From positions 1-13,796 of the forward strand of contig WALG01000137.1 of the NCBI GenBank assembly GCA_015522955.1: DNA of 13,796 nt. The letters are read 5' to 3'. Numbering within the stretch: position 1 is the first letter of the stretch; each line of letters opens with the position of its first letter. The notes beneath the pieces were generated by a model. The model was given only the letters and a program-made list of their open reading frames with translations. It made no database searches and was not told where the DNA came from. Shown here piece by piece: positions 5,160-12,169 of this stretch. Source of the DNA: DHVE2 group archaeon (lineage in GTDB: Archaea; Thermoplasmatota; Thermoplasmata; Thermoplasmatales; Aciduliprofundaceae). Both the position numbers and the translations under genes were made by a program.

Positions 5160-6635
5160 TCAATCTTTCTTTTCCTCTTTTTTCTGCATCTCTTTTTTAA
5201 ACTGAAGTATTTTTTCTGCGCTCATCCATTTAATATTTCTGGGCAATTTTAGTTCTTCCCTTTTAGCAAAATCTTGCAAATCCTGAATTATTGCCTCTCT
5301 AAGTAAATCTCTTTCCCTGGATAAACTCTCCATTTTCTCGATGAGTTTCTTCCATAATTTTCCTCGCAATTCTTTCATTTCTTCTTCGCCTGCAGGTATC
5401 TTGCCACGATAGTCTGTGAGTTTCACAAGATTGTGAATCTCCTCCTCTAGATACCTATTCTCAGAAAGACTCACTCTTCCTTTTAGATCCTGCAGCATCT
5501 TTCTGGCATCCGTATTTGAAGGTTCTATGTTGATGGCACGTTGAAGAGCATCGATAGCATCTTTCTCTCTCTTTCTACGAAGATATATGTTGGCCAGAAG
5601 TATGTATCCCTCAGCACTTTCATGCAATTTCAAATATTGTGTTACCTCGTTCTGTGCTTTCTCATAATCTCTCTTTTCGAAGTAGAGTATCGCCTTGTTT
5701 AGATATGCATCAGCAAATTTTGGGTCAAATTTTATCGCCATATTATAACTCTTCAGAGATTCATCATATTTGCCAAGATACTTTAGAGCCACACCTCGAT
5801 TATTCCACACCGATGGCATATTTTCACGCATGCTCAATACCTTTTCATAGCATAGCAGGGCTTCATGATATTTCTCAAGCATGAGCATCATAGTACCTCT
5901 ATTGAGCCAACAATTCAGATTGTGGGGGTTATATTTTACACACTGAGAGTAAGCCTCCTCCGCATCCTCCAACTGATTCATAGATTCTAAAATAGAGCCT
6001 AGGAAAAACCAGGACTCATCGTCCTCTGGATTTTCTTTGAGAAGAGAGGCAAAGATGCTGAGGCTCTCGTCACTCCTACCCATATGATAAAGAATTCGGG
6101 CTTTTATCTTCAGTGCCTCTGATGTCTCTTTTATTCTGAGTGCTCGATTGATATACTCAAGTGCTCGAGTATAGTCTTCACTTTCAAGAAAATCCCGAGC
6201 CCATTGTAAAAGTGATTCAAATTCTCCAAGGCTTGGTAGATAATTCCCCTCGCCACCTACTTCCGGTAACACCTCTCTTTTTAATCCGAGATTGGTTATA
6301 AGCCTTTCAAAATCACGCCAATCCATGAGCGTGAGAATATCGTTTTTCAGGGCTTTTACATCCTCATCGATTTCTCCCGTGGTAATAATCATCCATCTTA
6401 AATCCACGGTATCCATGTCTATAAGTTCGAGGATATCCTCCCTGCTCAATCGATTCTTTCGTAGAAATATTATAACATAATGTAGTGAATTTCCAGGAAT
6501 ATGCATATAGGCATCCAAGACCACCGTTTCCTCTCTATACACACTTTTTCTTACTTTAAAGCCCATTCTCTCCACAAGTTGGTTACAGAGATGAGCGAAT
6601 TTATCCAGTTTCATTTTCATTAGAGTATCCCTCAT
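5160..6635 (-). CDS. TPR protein with a degenerate Mrr/restriction-endonuclease-like N-terminal domain
   Basis: This 491-residue soluble protein has three parts. Residues about 9-115 follow the Mrr-like endonuclease fold: FAHLCNQLVERMGFKV, then VVLDAY (D41), HYVIIFLRK and a helix, MIITTG, and ILTLMDWRDFERLI. In active Mrr domains the strand after the Asp carries Q/E-x-K; here that place reads I-F-L, so cleavage is unlikely. Residues about 138-395 form seven or so TPR repeats for protein binding, for example NNRGVALKYLGKYDESLKSYNMAIKFDP. A helical, charged tail ends KKEEKKD. The ATG at 6635 follows GGGGGGAG at a 7-base spacing. The gene converges on cdc48 with 5 bases between stop codons. A role as a scaffold is inference; no partner is evident. 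Confidence 0.8.
   Translation of the reverse strand: MRDTLMKMKLDKFAHLCNQLVERMGFKVRKSVYREETVVLDAYMHIPGNSLHYVIIFLRKNRLSREDILELIDMDTVDLRWMIITTGEIDEDVKALKNDILTLMDWRDFERLITNLGLKREVLPEVGGEGNYLPSLGEFESLLQWARDFLESEDYTRALEYINRALRIKETSEALKIKARILYHMGRSDESLSIFASLLKENPEDDESWFFLGSILESMNQLEDAEEAYSQCVKYNPHNLNCWLNRGTMMLMLEKYHEALLCYEKVLSMRENMPSVWNNRGVALKYLGKYDESLKSYNMAIKFDPKFADAYLNKAILYFEKRDYEKAQNEVTQYLKLHESAEGYILLANIYLRRKREKDAIDALQRAINIEPSNTDARKMLQDLKGRVSLSENRYLEEEIHNLVKLTDYRGKIPAGEEEMKELRGKLWKKLIEKMESLSRERDLLREAIIQDLQDFAKREELKLPRNIKWMSAEKILQFKKEMQKKEEKKD
5165..5183 (+). terminator. T-rich terminator candidate for the hsp20-cdc48 operon
   Basis: CTTTCTTTTCCTCTTTTTT begins about 10 bases after the cdc48 stop. 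Archaeal transcription ends at T-rich stretches on the coding strand. On the other strand the same bases encode the Lys/Glu-rich tail of the TPR protein, so the sequence would serve two roles. Confidence 0.4.
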
Positions 6636-6694
6636 TAATTTTCTCCCCCCGAAACTCAGTGATTGGGCCTCTTATGACAATAACACAATAATGG

Positions 6695-6701
6695 AATAAA
6701 A
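6695..6701 (-). promoter_or_regulatory. TATA-like promoter of the TPR gene
   Basis: On the minus strand ACTTTTATTCC carries a TATA-like core. Transcription would begin near 6670, leaving a leader of about 35 bases that contains the GGGGGGAG ribosome-binding site at 6643-6650. Confidence 0.35.
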
Positions 6702-6719
6702 GTTTTTCTTTCCCAAAGA

Positions 6720-6749
6720 TAAGGCTCAAAATGGTAGAACCATGCCTTA
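6720..6749. other. Nested inverted repeat in the divergent intergenic region
   Basis: TAAGGC (6720-6725) pairs with GCCTTA (6744-6749). Inside it, ATGGT (6731-6735) pairs with ACCAT (6739-6743) across a 3-base loop. The result is a two-part stem with a 5-base bulge on one side only. It lies between the TPR promoter and the channel promoter and has no T-run after it, so a terminator is unlikely. An operator shared by the divergent genes is possible. Confidence 0.35.
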
Positions 6750-6769
6750 GAGGAAACGAACAAAAAATC

Positions 6770-6790
6770 TAAATTATAGCGTTTTATATA
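6770..6790 (+). promoter_or_regulatory. Two candidate TATA boxes for the channel operon
   Basis: TAAATTAT at 6770-6777 is centred 25.5 bases before the ATG at 6799, the distance seen at the leaderless genes in this window. TTTATATA at 6783-6790 is the better TATA match, but it would start transcription near 6812, inside that reading frame. It would favour the in-frame ATG at 6823. The sequence alone does not decide. Confidence 0.5.
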
Positions 6791-6798
6791 CCGTTATA

Positions 6799-7752
6799 AT
6801 GGCGCCCCGCTCTCCTGCATTTATGATAAAAACGCGTTTGCTTATATTTGCTCTTATTCTTCTCTCTACCATACTTTCAGGGAGTCTGGGATACGTGATT
6901 ATAAAGATATACGTAGAGCATGAGACCCCCAGCATTCTCAACGCCATATTCTTTAGTGTAGCCACTATCACTACTCTTGGTTATTATCCACATGATGTGG
7001 CCCTTCATAGTGTGGTGGGAAGGTGGTTCTCCCTTTTTTATCTTCTCTCAGGTATGGCTATGATATTCGGCAGTGTGCAAGCCCTTGTTACACCTTTTAT
7101 GGAGTATTCGATAAAGAGAGCCATAAGTAAGGGTGAAATTCCAGTTCCCAAGGATGCTCATGTGGTTATATGCGGGTGGAATGAAACCGCTAAGGTTCTG
7201 GAAGAGCAACTCAAACTTATGGATATACCCTATGTAATAATTGCCCCAAATGCCCCTCAAAATGTGCCTTCTGTACGGAAAACAGCCACCGAAATATCCG
7301 CATTGCAGAATGCTAACATTACTCGCGCTCTGGCCATGGTTTGTGTGATGGATGATGAAAGTAACGCAGTAAGCATACTCTCCGCCAGGAAACTGAACAG
7401 GGACATGAAAATCATAGCAGTTAGCAATGGAAAACTGGATAGCATACTCCGAAGAGCAGGTGCCGATGTAATCATTTCCCGTAGAAATGTGCTTAGCGCT
7501 ATTCTCGGACACTGGAGCAGAGGAGACTTTTTCCACCTATTTTCAGGGGATATCCTCTACAATCTCAGTTTCAAGGAGGTGATGGTAAAGGATGACCTCG
7601 CCGATAAGATGCTTAAAAACACTGACCTCCGCAGAACTGCAGGCACAGTGATTGGAATATATAGAGATGGAGAACTTATCCTGAATCCTGCCGCAGATGC
7701 TATTTTAAAGAAAGGAGATACACTCATAGTAATAGGCGGTGATGCATCTTGA
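6799..7752 (+). CDS. Potassium-channel subunit: two-TM pore plus RCK domain, unusual filter
   Basis: This 317-residue membrane protein resembles MthK-type channels. TM1 is at about 13-37, a pore helix and filter at 46-64, TM2 at about 76-98, and a cytoplasmic RCK (TrkA-N) domain begins at HVVICGWNET (121-130; MthK has HVVICGWSES). A TrkA-C-like part follows and ends KKGDTLIVIGG. The filter reads TITTLGYYPHD (T59-L60-G61-Y62-Y63), where nearly all potassium channels have T-x-G-Y/F-G, so the second glycine is replaced by tyrosine. Selectivity may therefore differ. The ATG at 6799 is used here; the ATG at 6823, giving MIKTRLL, is a real alternative. It overlaps the next gene by 4 bases, and the two proteins probably act together. 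Confidence 0.85.
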   Translation: MAPRSPAFMIKTRLLIFALILLSTILSGSLGYVIIKIYVEHETPSILNAIFFSVATITTLGYYPHDVALHSVVGRWFSLFYLLSGMAMIFGSVQALVTPFMEYSIKRAISKGEIPVPKDAHVVICGWNETAKVLEEQLKLMDIPYVIIAPNAPQNVPSVRKTATEISALQNANITRALAMVCVMDDESNAVSILSARKLNRDMKIIAVSNGKLDSILRRAGADVIISRRNVLSAILGHWSRGDFFHLFSGDILYNLSFKEVMVKDDLADKMLKNTDLRRTAGTVIGIYRDGELILNPAADAILKKGDTLIVIGGDAS

Positions 7753-8372
7753 TCATTCTTGGCTACAATGAAATCACAGAGAATCTTCCCGGTAAAATAG
7801 TGGATGTTGATGTTCCGATTGGAGAGAACTTTGTTAAAGGAGAGCCCACAGATAAATCTATACTCAAAAAAATTGGTATTGAGAATGAGTCTCTTGTCAT
7901 AATTTATCTGCGCAATGATGAAAAGAATGTGCTGGCCACCCTCATGGTAAGAGACCTCAGCGAGAGAGTTAAGATTGCAGCGATTGTTGAAAAGGCGGAG
8001 TCAGTGGATAAAATCTATGGTGCCGGTGCAGATTATGTAATCCTAGAAAGTGAACTTCTGGCAAAGGATATTGTAAGGCATCTTTTTATCCCGCAGGTTG
8101 CAAATTTTATGGACCATGTTATTCTTTCAGATGACCTCGAAATTCTTGCAATTATGGCACCGGAGCAATACTGGAATAAGAGAATTAAAGACACAGATAT
8201 CAGAGAGAAAATAGGCCTGATTGTGGCCATAAAGAGGGGCGAAAATATTATCCAGAATCCTCAGCCTCAAGAGACTGTAAAAAAAGGGGATATTCTTCTT
8301 TTTCTGCTTAAAAGGAAAGAGATAAATAAGATAAGAGAAATGATGGGGCAATGGCTTTTAAGGAAGAGTTAG
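7749..8372 (+). CDS. Stand-alone RCK (TrkA-N/TrkA-C) subunit, probable partner of the channel
   Basis: This 207-residue cytoplasmic protein has a Rossmann-like RCK-N part, from MIILGYNEI through VIIYLRNDEKNVLATLMVRDL to YGAGADYVILE, and a TrkA-C part with ETVKKGDILLFLLKRKEI. The start is TTG at 7749, overlapping the TGA of the channel gene in TTGA. GGCGGTGAT at 7735-7743 is a good ribosome-binding site for it, and no ATG fits. With the channel protein it gives the order pore, RCK, RCK, as found in one chain in GsuK- and BK-type channels. Here the second RCK is a separate polypeptide made by translational coupling. Both RCK domains have degenerate GxGxxG loops (GWNET, GYNEI), so the bound ligand is uncertain. 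Confidence 0.85.
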   Translation: MIILGYNEITENLPGKIVDVDVPIGENFVKGEPTDKSILKKIGIENESLVIIYLRNDEKNVLATLMVRDLSERVKIAAIVEKAESVDKIYGAGADYVILESELLAKDIVRHLFIPQVANFMDHVILSDDLEILAIMAPEQYWNKRIKDTDIREKIGLIVAIKRGENIIQNPQPQETVKKGDILLFLLKRKEINKIREMMGQWLLRKS

Positions 8373-9127
8373 TGGACGCTGCTTACAAGGCGTACGAGAA
8401 AAAACTGATGTCACTGGTGAAACGTGGGAAGATCCCCCACCATGTGGGAATAATTATGGATGGTAATCGGAGATTCGCAAAGGAACTCTGGATGGACCCC
8501 CTTGACGGGCATGAGAAGGGCAGAGACAAATTAGAGGAGGTCATTGAATGGTGCAGAGAACTAGGTATAAAAATACTTACTGTTTATGCTTTCTCCACAG
8601 AAAATTTCAATCGGAGCAGAGAAGAGGTGGAGCGACTTATGCGTATGTTTGCAGAAAATCTGAAAAAAGCAGCAGATGATGAGAGAACACATAAACACGG
8701 AATAAAGATTCGGGTGATAGGTCAGGTTGACCTGTTACCTAAAGAAGTTCGCGAGGCAGTAAGATACGTAGAGGAAAAAACCCGAGAATTAAACAAGTTT
8801 GTACTCAATGTGGCCATTGCCTACGGAGGTAGAGAGGAAATAATTCGTGCAATAAAAGAGATAGCAAAGAAGGTTAAGGAGGGAGAACTCACTCTGGATG
8901 AGATTACTGAGGATGCTGTGAGAAAGCATCTCTATACCGCGGATATTCCAGATCCTGACCTGATACTGAGAACTTCGGGAGAAGAACGTATCAGCAATTT
9001 TCTTCTCTGGCAGAGTGCATACTCAGAACTTTATTTCGCGGATATTTACTGGCCTACATTTCGGAAGATAGAGTTTCTTAGGGCCATAAGGTCCTATCAG
9101 TTACGTGAGCGTAGATTTGGAAGATGA
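8351..9127 (+). CDS. uppS: Cis-prenyltransferase (polyprenyl diphosphate synthase, UppS family)
   Basis: The enzyme adds isopentenyl units in cis to build the long polyprenyl diphosphate that becomes the lipid carrier for glycans (dolichol-type in archaea). This 258-residue protein has the family signature HVGIIMDGNRRFAKE, with catalytic D37, then LTVYAFSTENFNRS, NVAIAYGGREEI, and the C-terminal ILRTSGEERISNFLLWQSAY followed by ELYF. The stretch before the signature (YEKKLMSLVKRGKIPHH) also fits archaeal members and supports the ATG at 8351. It overlaps the upstream RCK gene by 22 bases, so it belongs to the same transcript. Chain length cannot be read from sequence. The functional link to a potassium channel is unclear. 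Confidence 0.95.
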   Translation: MAFKEELVDAAYKAYEKKLMSLVKRGKIPHHVGIIMDGNRRFAKELWMDPLDGHEKGRDKLEEVIEWCRELGIKILTVYAFSTENFNRSREEVERLMRMFAENLKKAADDERTHKHGIKIRVIGQVDLLPKEVREAVRYVEEKTRELNKFVLNVAIAYGGREEIIRAIKEIAKKVKEGELTLDEITEDAVRKHLYTADIPDPDLILRTSGEERISNFLLWQSAYSELYFADIYWPTFRKIEFLRAIRSYQLRERRFGR

Positions 9128-9136
9128 GGTGGCATC

Positions 9137-9790
9137 ATGAGACCAAGAGTCATAATTAATGCTGCCATGAGTGTTGATGGCAAAATTGCGCTTGTTGGAG
9201 GCAAACGTATAAAAATTAGTGATGAGGAGGATTTCAAAAGAGTACATGAGATGCGCAGCCGTGTGGATGCCATTCTCGTAGGCATAAACACAGTGCTACT
9301 TGATGATCCCAAACTTACAGTAAAGGAGAAATATGTGAAAAATCCTAAAAATCCTGTGAGAATAGTGCTCGACTCACATCTCCGCATTCCCCCCACCGCA
9401 AGGGTACTCAATGGAGATGCCAAAACCATCATAGCCACCACCCAAAATGCTAAAGAGAAATCTCTAAATGCAAAGATTATAAGATGTGGGGAGGATAGGG
9501 TTGATTTAAGATGTCTCCTAGAGAGACTCTGGGCCATGGGAATAAGGAGTTTAATGGTAGAGGGGGGCTCCACCGTGATTGCCTCATTTCTTCGTGAGAA
9601 ACTTGTGGATGAGTTCTGGGTATTTGTGGGTTCTATTGTCATAGGAGGGAGTGCCCCAAATCTTGTTGGAGGCGCTGGGGCCAGAAACGAGGGTGAGATA
9701 ATTCCCCTTTATCTTGTTGATATGAGTAAACTGGGAAGTGGAGTGCTTCTACGATACGGTGTGAAAAATGATAGAACCAGTTCTCAATGA
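9137..9790 (+). CDS. Diaminohydroxy-pyrimidine ribose-phosphate reductase (RibD C-terminal domain, archaeal type)
   Basis: The enzyme reduces the ribosylamino side chain of the riboflavin precursor 2,5-diamino-6-ribosylamino-4(3H)-pyrimidinone 5'-phosphate with NAD(P)H, an early step towards flavins. At 217 residues it is a stand-alone RibD-C domain without a deaminase domain, as usual in archaea. Visible motifs are INAAMSVDGKIA near the N-terminus, VDAILVGINTVLLDDPKLT, and MVEGGSTVIASFLREKLVDE. The ATG at 9137 follows GAGGTG at 9126-9131, which overlaps the uppS stop codon. It overlaps the next gene by 23 bases. No other riboflavin genes are in the window. Confidence 0.92.
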   Translation: MRPRVIINAAMSVDGKIALVGGKRIKISDEEDFKRVHEMRSRVDAILVGINTVLLDDPKLTVKEKYVKNPKNPVRIVLDSHLRIPPTARVLNGDAKTIIATTQNAKEKSLNAKIIRCGEDRVDLRCLLERLWAMGIRSLMVEGGSTVIASFLREKLVDEFWVFVGSIVIGGSAPNLVGGAGARNEGEIIPLYLVDMSKLGSGVLLRYGVKNDRTSSQ

Positions 9791-10472
9791 GAGGGCCTTT
9801 TATATACAAGATTTAAAAGCCATTGTGCTCGGAGACCTTCACATAGGTTATGAGAGAGAACTTGCCAAATTAGGAATTAAAGTTCCATCACAGACCCTGG
9901 CGATGCGGCAAAGAATCGAGGGGTTGATTAAGAGATATCACCCAGAGAGACTCATTTTGCTTGGAGACATAAAGCATGAAATCCTAGGCTTTCATCCAGA
10001 TATTGAATCTTTTTTTGCAAATTTGCCTGTAGATATACTCCTGGTAAAGGGAAACCATGATGGTGATATAGAAAATATGGTAGATTTTCCAGTTTATCCT
10101 GCGGAGGGATTGCGATTGGGAGATTTTGGATTCTTTCATGGGCATTCATGGCCAAGCAAAGAGGTTCTCTCCTCCAAATACGTATTTATGGGACATATGC
10201 ACCCAGAGATTCAACTTACAGATTCTCTAGGAAAACCCCATAGATACCCATGTCATCTGCGTGCAAGGCTGAACGAGAGAGGTATAGAAAAATTTAAAGC
10301 GAGACCACAAATAATAATAGTGGCCGCCTTCAATCCCCTTGTGGGCGCAGCAATAGGCACTCCCATAGGTCCTCTATTTCGCAATAATCTGATTGGTGAG
10401 GTGGAAGTTTTCCTTCTCAACGGGACTTATCTGGGAAAATATCCCAGTATCGAATCTCTAGGTCCTCGCTAA
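9768..10472 (+). CDS. Calcineurin-like metallophosphoesterase
   Basis: This 234-residue protein carries the full two-metal phosphoesterase motif set: GDLHIGYE (D23, H25), LLGDIKHE (D67), GNHDGD (N96, H97), FHGHSWP (H124) and GHMHPE (H143, H145). It resembles archaeal MJ0037-like and SbcD-related phosphoesterases, but has no nuclease cap that I can recognise, so the substrate is unknown. GGTGTGA lies just before the ATG at 9768. Its start overlaps the reductase gene by 23 bases and its 3' end overlaps the oppositely oriented amidotransferase gene by 56 bases. It is the last gene of the five-gene run that begins at the channel. Confidence 0.9.
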   Translation: MIEPVLNERAFYIQDLKAIVLGDLHIGYERELAKLGIKVPSQTLAMRQRIEGLIKRYHPERLILLGDIKHEILGFHPDIESFFANLPVDILLVKGNHDGDIENMVDFPVYPAEGLRLGDFGFFHGHSWPSKEVLSSKYVFMGHMHPEIQLTDSLGKPHRYPCHLRARLNERGIEKFKARPQIIIVAAFNPLVGAAIGTPIGPLFRNNLIGEVEVFLLNGTYLGKYPSIESLGPR

Positions 10473-11076
10473 TCTCTGCAACGGTACCATTAGGTAATGG
10501 TTTCCCTGTACTCTCTGTTGAGATTATTAGTTTGTTGCCTTCTCTACGAAGATAAATACTGTGATAATCCTCGTTATCTCTCACATATTTTATCACATAC
10601 ATCCTGCCATCATGGAAAAATACTGAGTTAAGTGAGGTAAACAGGTATTTACTCATTACATATCTCACCGCATTCCGTATACCTTTTTCAAGAAGTAGAT
10701 GAAAGAGCATCTCACTATCAGTTTCTCCCTGTACCCCCTCCATTCTCTCTCCTTCCATATGAATGATGCCATTGTGCATAAACGCAGAATTATTTTTTAC
10801 GAAGGGATGGGTATTAACAAGGGATATTCTTGCTCCTTTTTCACCTTTCTTTCTGGCATGGGTCAGAAGGATCTGTGCTTTTCCAAACTTTACATCCCTC
10901 TCCCATATAGGTCTGGTTTCTCGATAATGTACATACCCTGCAGGACTTTTCATCCACAGCCCCCAGCCATCTCCATGGGGACTATTCTTACCATTTTTTG
11001 CTTGATTTTCAAGTTCTCGCAGATATGGCTCCACATCAAATTGCTCGGTGGATATAACAGCGAGAAATCTACACAT
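10417..11076 (-). CDS. Class II glutamine amidotransferase domain protein (YafJ/EgtC-like)
   Basis: This 219-residue protein is an N-terminal-nucleophile amidohydrolase of the glutamine amidotransferase type. After removal of Met, Cys2 (MCRFLAV) becomes the nucleophile. Other family motifs are SPHGDGWGLWM, LLTHARKKG, NTHPF, FMHNG and ETDSEMLFHLL. Only the glutaminase-like domain is present, without a synthase domain, so the acceptor substrate is unknown. The ATG at 11076 is chosen because Cys must be second; a TTG two codons earlier would bury it. The start overlaps the end of the RNase PH gene by 8 bases (ATGTGTAG), and AAGGTG lies just upstream. The 3' end overlaps the phosphoesterase gene by 56 bases. 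Confidence 0.88.
   Translation of the reverse strand: MCRFLAVISTEQFDVEPYLRELENQAKNGKNSPHGDGWGLWMKSPAGYVHYRETRPIWERDVKFGKAQILLTHARKKGEKGARISLVNTHPFVKNNSAFMHNGIIHMEGERMEGVQGETDSEMLFHLLLEKGIRNAVRYVMSKYLFTSLNSVFFHDGRMYVIKYVRDNEDYHSIYLRREGNKLIISTESTGKPLPNGTVAEISEDLEIRYWDIFPDKSR
10431..10447. other. Hairpin inside the convergent coding overlap
   Basis: CTGGGA and TCCCAG form a perfect 6-base stem around the 5-base loop AAATA, in the middle of the 56 bases shared by two convergent genes. It might mark transcription ends for both, but it has no adjacent T-run. Confidence 0.25.
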
Positions 11077-11776
11077 TCTCAAGCACCTTCTTCTGAATTT
11101 CCAAAATTTTTATAATGCCATGCTTTGCAAGAGTTATTAGCGTGTCAAGTTGCTCCTCACTTATAGGTTTTCCCTCAGCGGTTCCCTGAATCTCAACGAA
11201 TTGCATCTCAGATGTCATTACCACATTCATATCTACATCCGCCCGAGAATCTTCCTCATAGGAGAGGTCAAGAAGTGGTTTACCATCCACAATACCCACG
11301 CTTACCGCTGCAACCTGATGTTTTATGGGATTCTCCTCAAGTTTCCCCTCTTTTATAAGTTTTCTCACACATAGAGATAACGCCACAAAACCCGCAGTTA
11401 TGCTCGCGGTCCTTGTACCTCCATCCGCTTGAATAACATCACAATCTATCCACACAGTTCTTTCCCCCAGCTTTTTGAGGTCAACCGCCATTCTCAGAGC
11501 ACGACCTATTAATCTTTCTATCTCCTTGCTCCTACCGTTCACATGCCCCCTATCACGAAACACTCTAGTTTCAGTGGAACCTGGAAGCATGGAGTACTCC
11601 GCTGTTAGCCAACCCTGGTTCTGCCCCTTGAGCCACTCGGGTACTCCCTCAATAGCCTGCGCGGAACAGAGGACAACAGTATCACCCTGATGAATCAGAA
11701 CAGAGCCGCATGGTTTTTTCTGAAAATTGGGGATTATGCGTATCTCTCTTATCTCATTCCATGGCCTTTCTCTCAT
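11069..11776 (-). CDS. rph: RNase PH of bacterial type
   Basis: RNase PH trims the 3' ends of tRNA precursors by phosphorolysis. This 235-residue protein follows bacterial RNase PH along its whole length: GSVLIHQGDTVVLCSA, VPEWLKGQNQGWLTAEYSML, GRSKEIERLIGRALR, DCDVIQADGGTRTASIT, VAAVSVGIVDGKPLLDLSYE, DMNVVMTSEMQFVEIQGTAEG. The acidic residues D176 and D182 and the phosphate-site TR (121-122) are present. Archaeal exosome Rrp41 is a relative but reads differently at these places, so Rrp41 is the less likely name. The start at 11776 (MRERPW) matches bacterial RNase PH and lies 25.5 bases from the TATA box; the in-frame ATG at 11788 would lie upstream of the transcription start. It is co-transcribed with the amidotransferase. 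Horizontal origin is likely but inferred. Confidence 0.9.
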   Translation of the reverse strand: MRERPWNEIREIRIIPNFQKKPCGSVLIHQGDTVVLCSAQAIEGVPEWLKGQNQGWLTAEYSMLPGSTETRVFRDRGHVNGRSKEIERLIGRALRMAVDLKKLGERTVWIDCDVIQADGGTRTASITAGFVALSLCVRKLIKEGKLEENPIKHQVAAVSVGIVDGKPLLDLSYEEDSRADVDMNVVMTSEMQFVEIQGTAEGKPISEEQLDTLITLAKHGIIKILEIQKKVLENV

Positions 11777-11797
11777 CCAACCTACCATGAGTTAAAG

Positions 11798-11805
11798 TAT
11801 AAAAA
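11798..11805 (-). promoter_or_regulatory. TATA box of the RNase PH operon
   Basis: On the minus strand AAATTTTTATACTTT holds the core TTTTTATA. Its distance to the ATG at 11776 suits a leaderless mRNA. Confidence 0.55.
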
Positions 11806-11856
11806 TTTTTGTGGCAGGCAGTGATGCATTTCTCTGCGATTAGCTTTTCCAAAAAG

Positions 11857-11864
11857 TATATATA
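11857..11864 (+). promoter_or_regulatory. TATA box of the 93-residue protein and METTL5-like operon
   Basis: AAAAAGTATATATACACC contains a strong TATA core after a purine-rich BRE. It is centred 27.5 bases before the ATG at 11888, which has no ribosome-binding site, so the mRNA is probably leaderless. It diverges from the RNase PH promoter 52 bases away. Confidence 0.6.
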
Positions 11865-11887
11865 CACCCCTAAAATATGGACAACTA

Positions 11888-12169
11888 ATGGCTCGGAGAT
11901 ATCGGATATCTCAAATGCCTTCGATGAACAGAACGTATGTGCCTTACATCCTGATCCCCCTATGGCAGATGAAACTCAGGGAAATCTATGGAATAGAGAT
12001 AGATAAAGATATTGTGCGCATTCTGGTGGATGCCCGATACAGCAAATCAACCTGGAAATGGCAGAGGACTGTGAAAAAGGTAACAGAGGAACTTGCCAAA
12101 AGAGGTTTTTCCAGAAAACACGCGTATCTGCTGGCCAAAAATCTTGTTAGTGCAGTGATTATGAGATGA
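11888..12169 (+). CDS. Small basic protein of unknown function, coupled to the METTL5-like gene
   Basis: I do not recognise this 93-residue protein. It is basic, with a Tyr/Arg-rich start (MARRYRISQMPSMNRTYVPY), a hydrophobic stretch (ILIPLWQMKL), and a helical C-terminal half rich in Lys/Arg (STWKWQRTVKKVTEELAKRG, then FSRKHAYLLAKNLVSAV). There are no cysteines, signal peptide or clear membrane segment. The start at 11888 fits the TATA box. It ends in ATGA, overlapping the start of the METTL5-like methylase by 4 bases, so the two are translated together. By context and charge it could be an RNA-binding partner of the methylase, but that is inference only. Confidence 0.75.
   Translation: MARRYRISQMPSMNRTYVPYILIPLWQMKLREIYGIEIDKDIVRILVDARYSKSTWKWQRTVKKVTEELAKRGFSRKHAYLLAKNLVSAVIMR

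Noticed and set aside
11069..11776. Naming this protein exosome subunit Rrp41
   Set aside because: The motifs match bacterial RNase PH along the full length and differ from Rrp41 at the diagnostic segments.
197..11829. GTGATGC recurring at 197, near 7740 and at 11821 as a shared regulatory motif
   Set aside because: A 7-base word is expected about once or twice by chance in this length on both strands, and only the copy at 197 is part of an inverted repeat.
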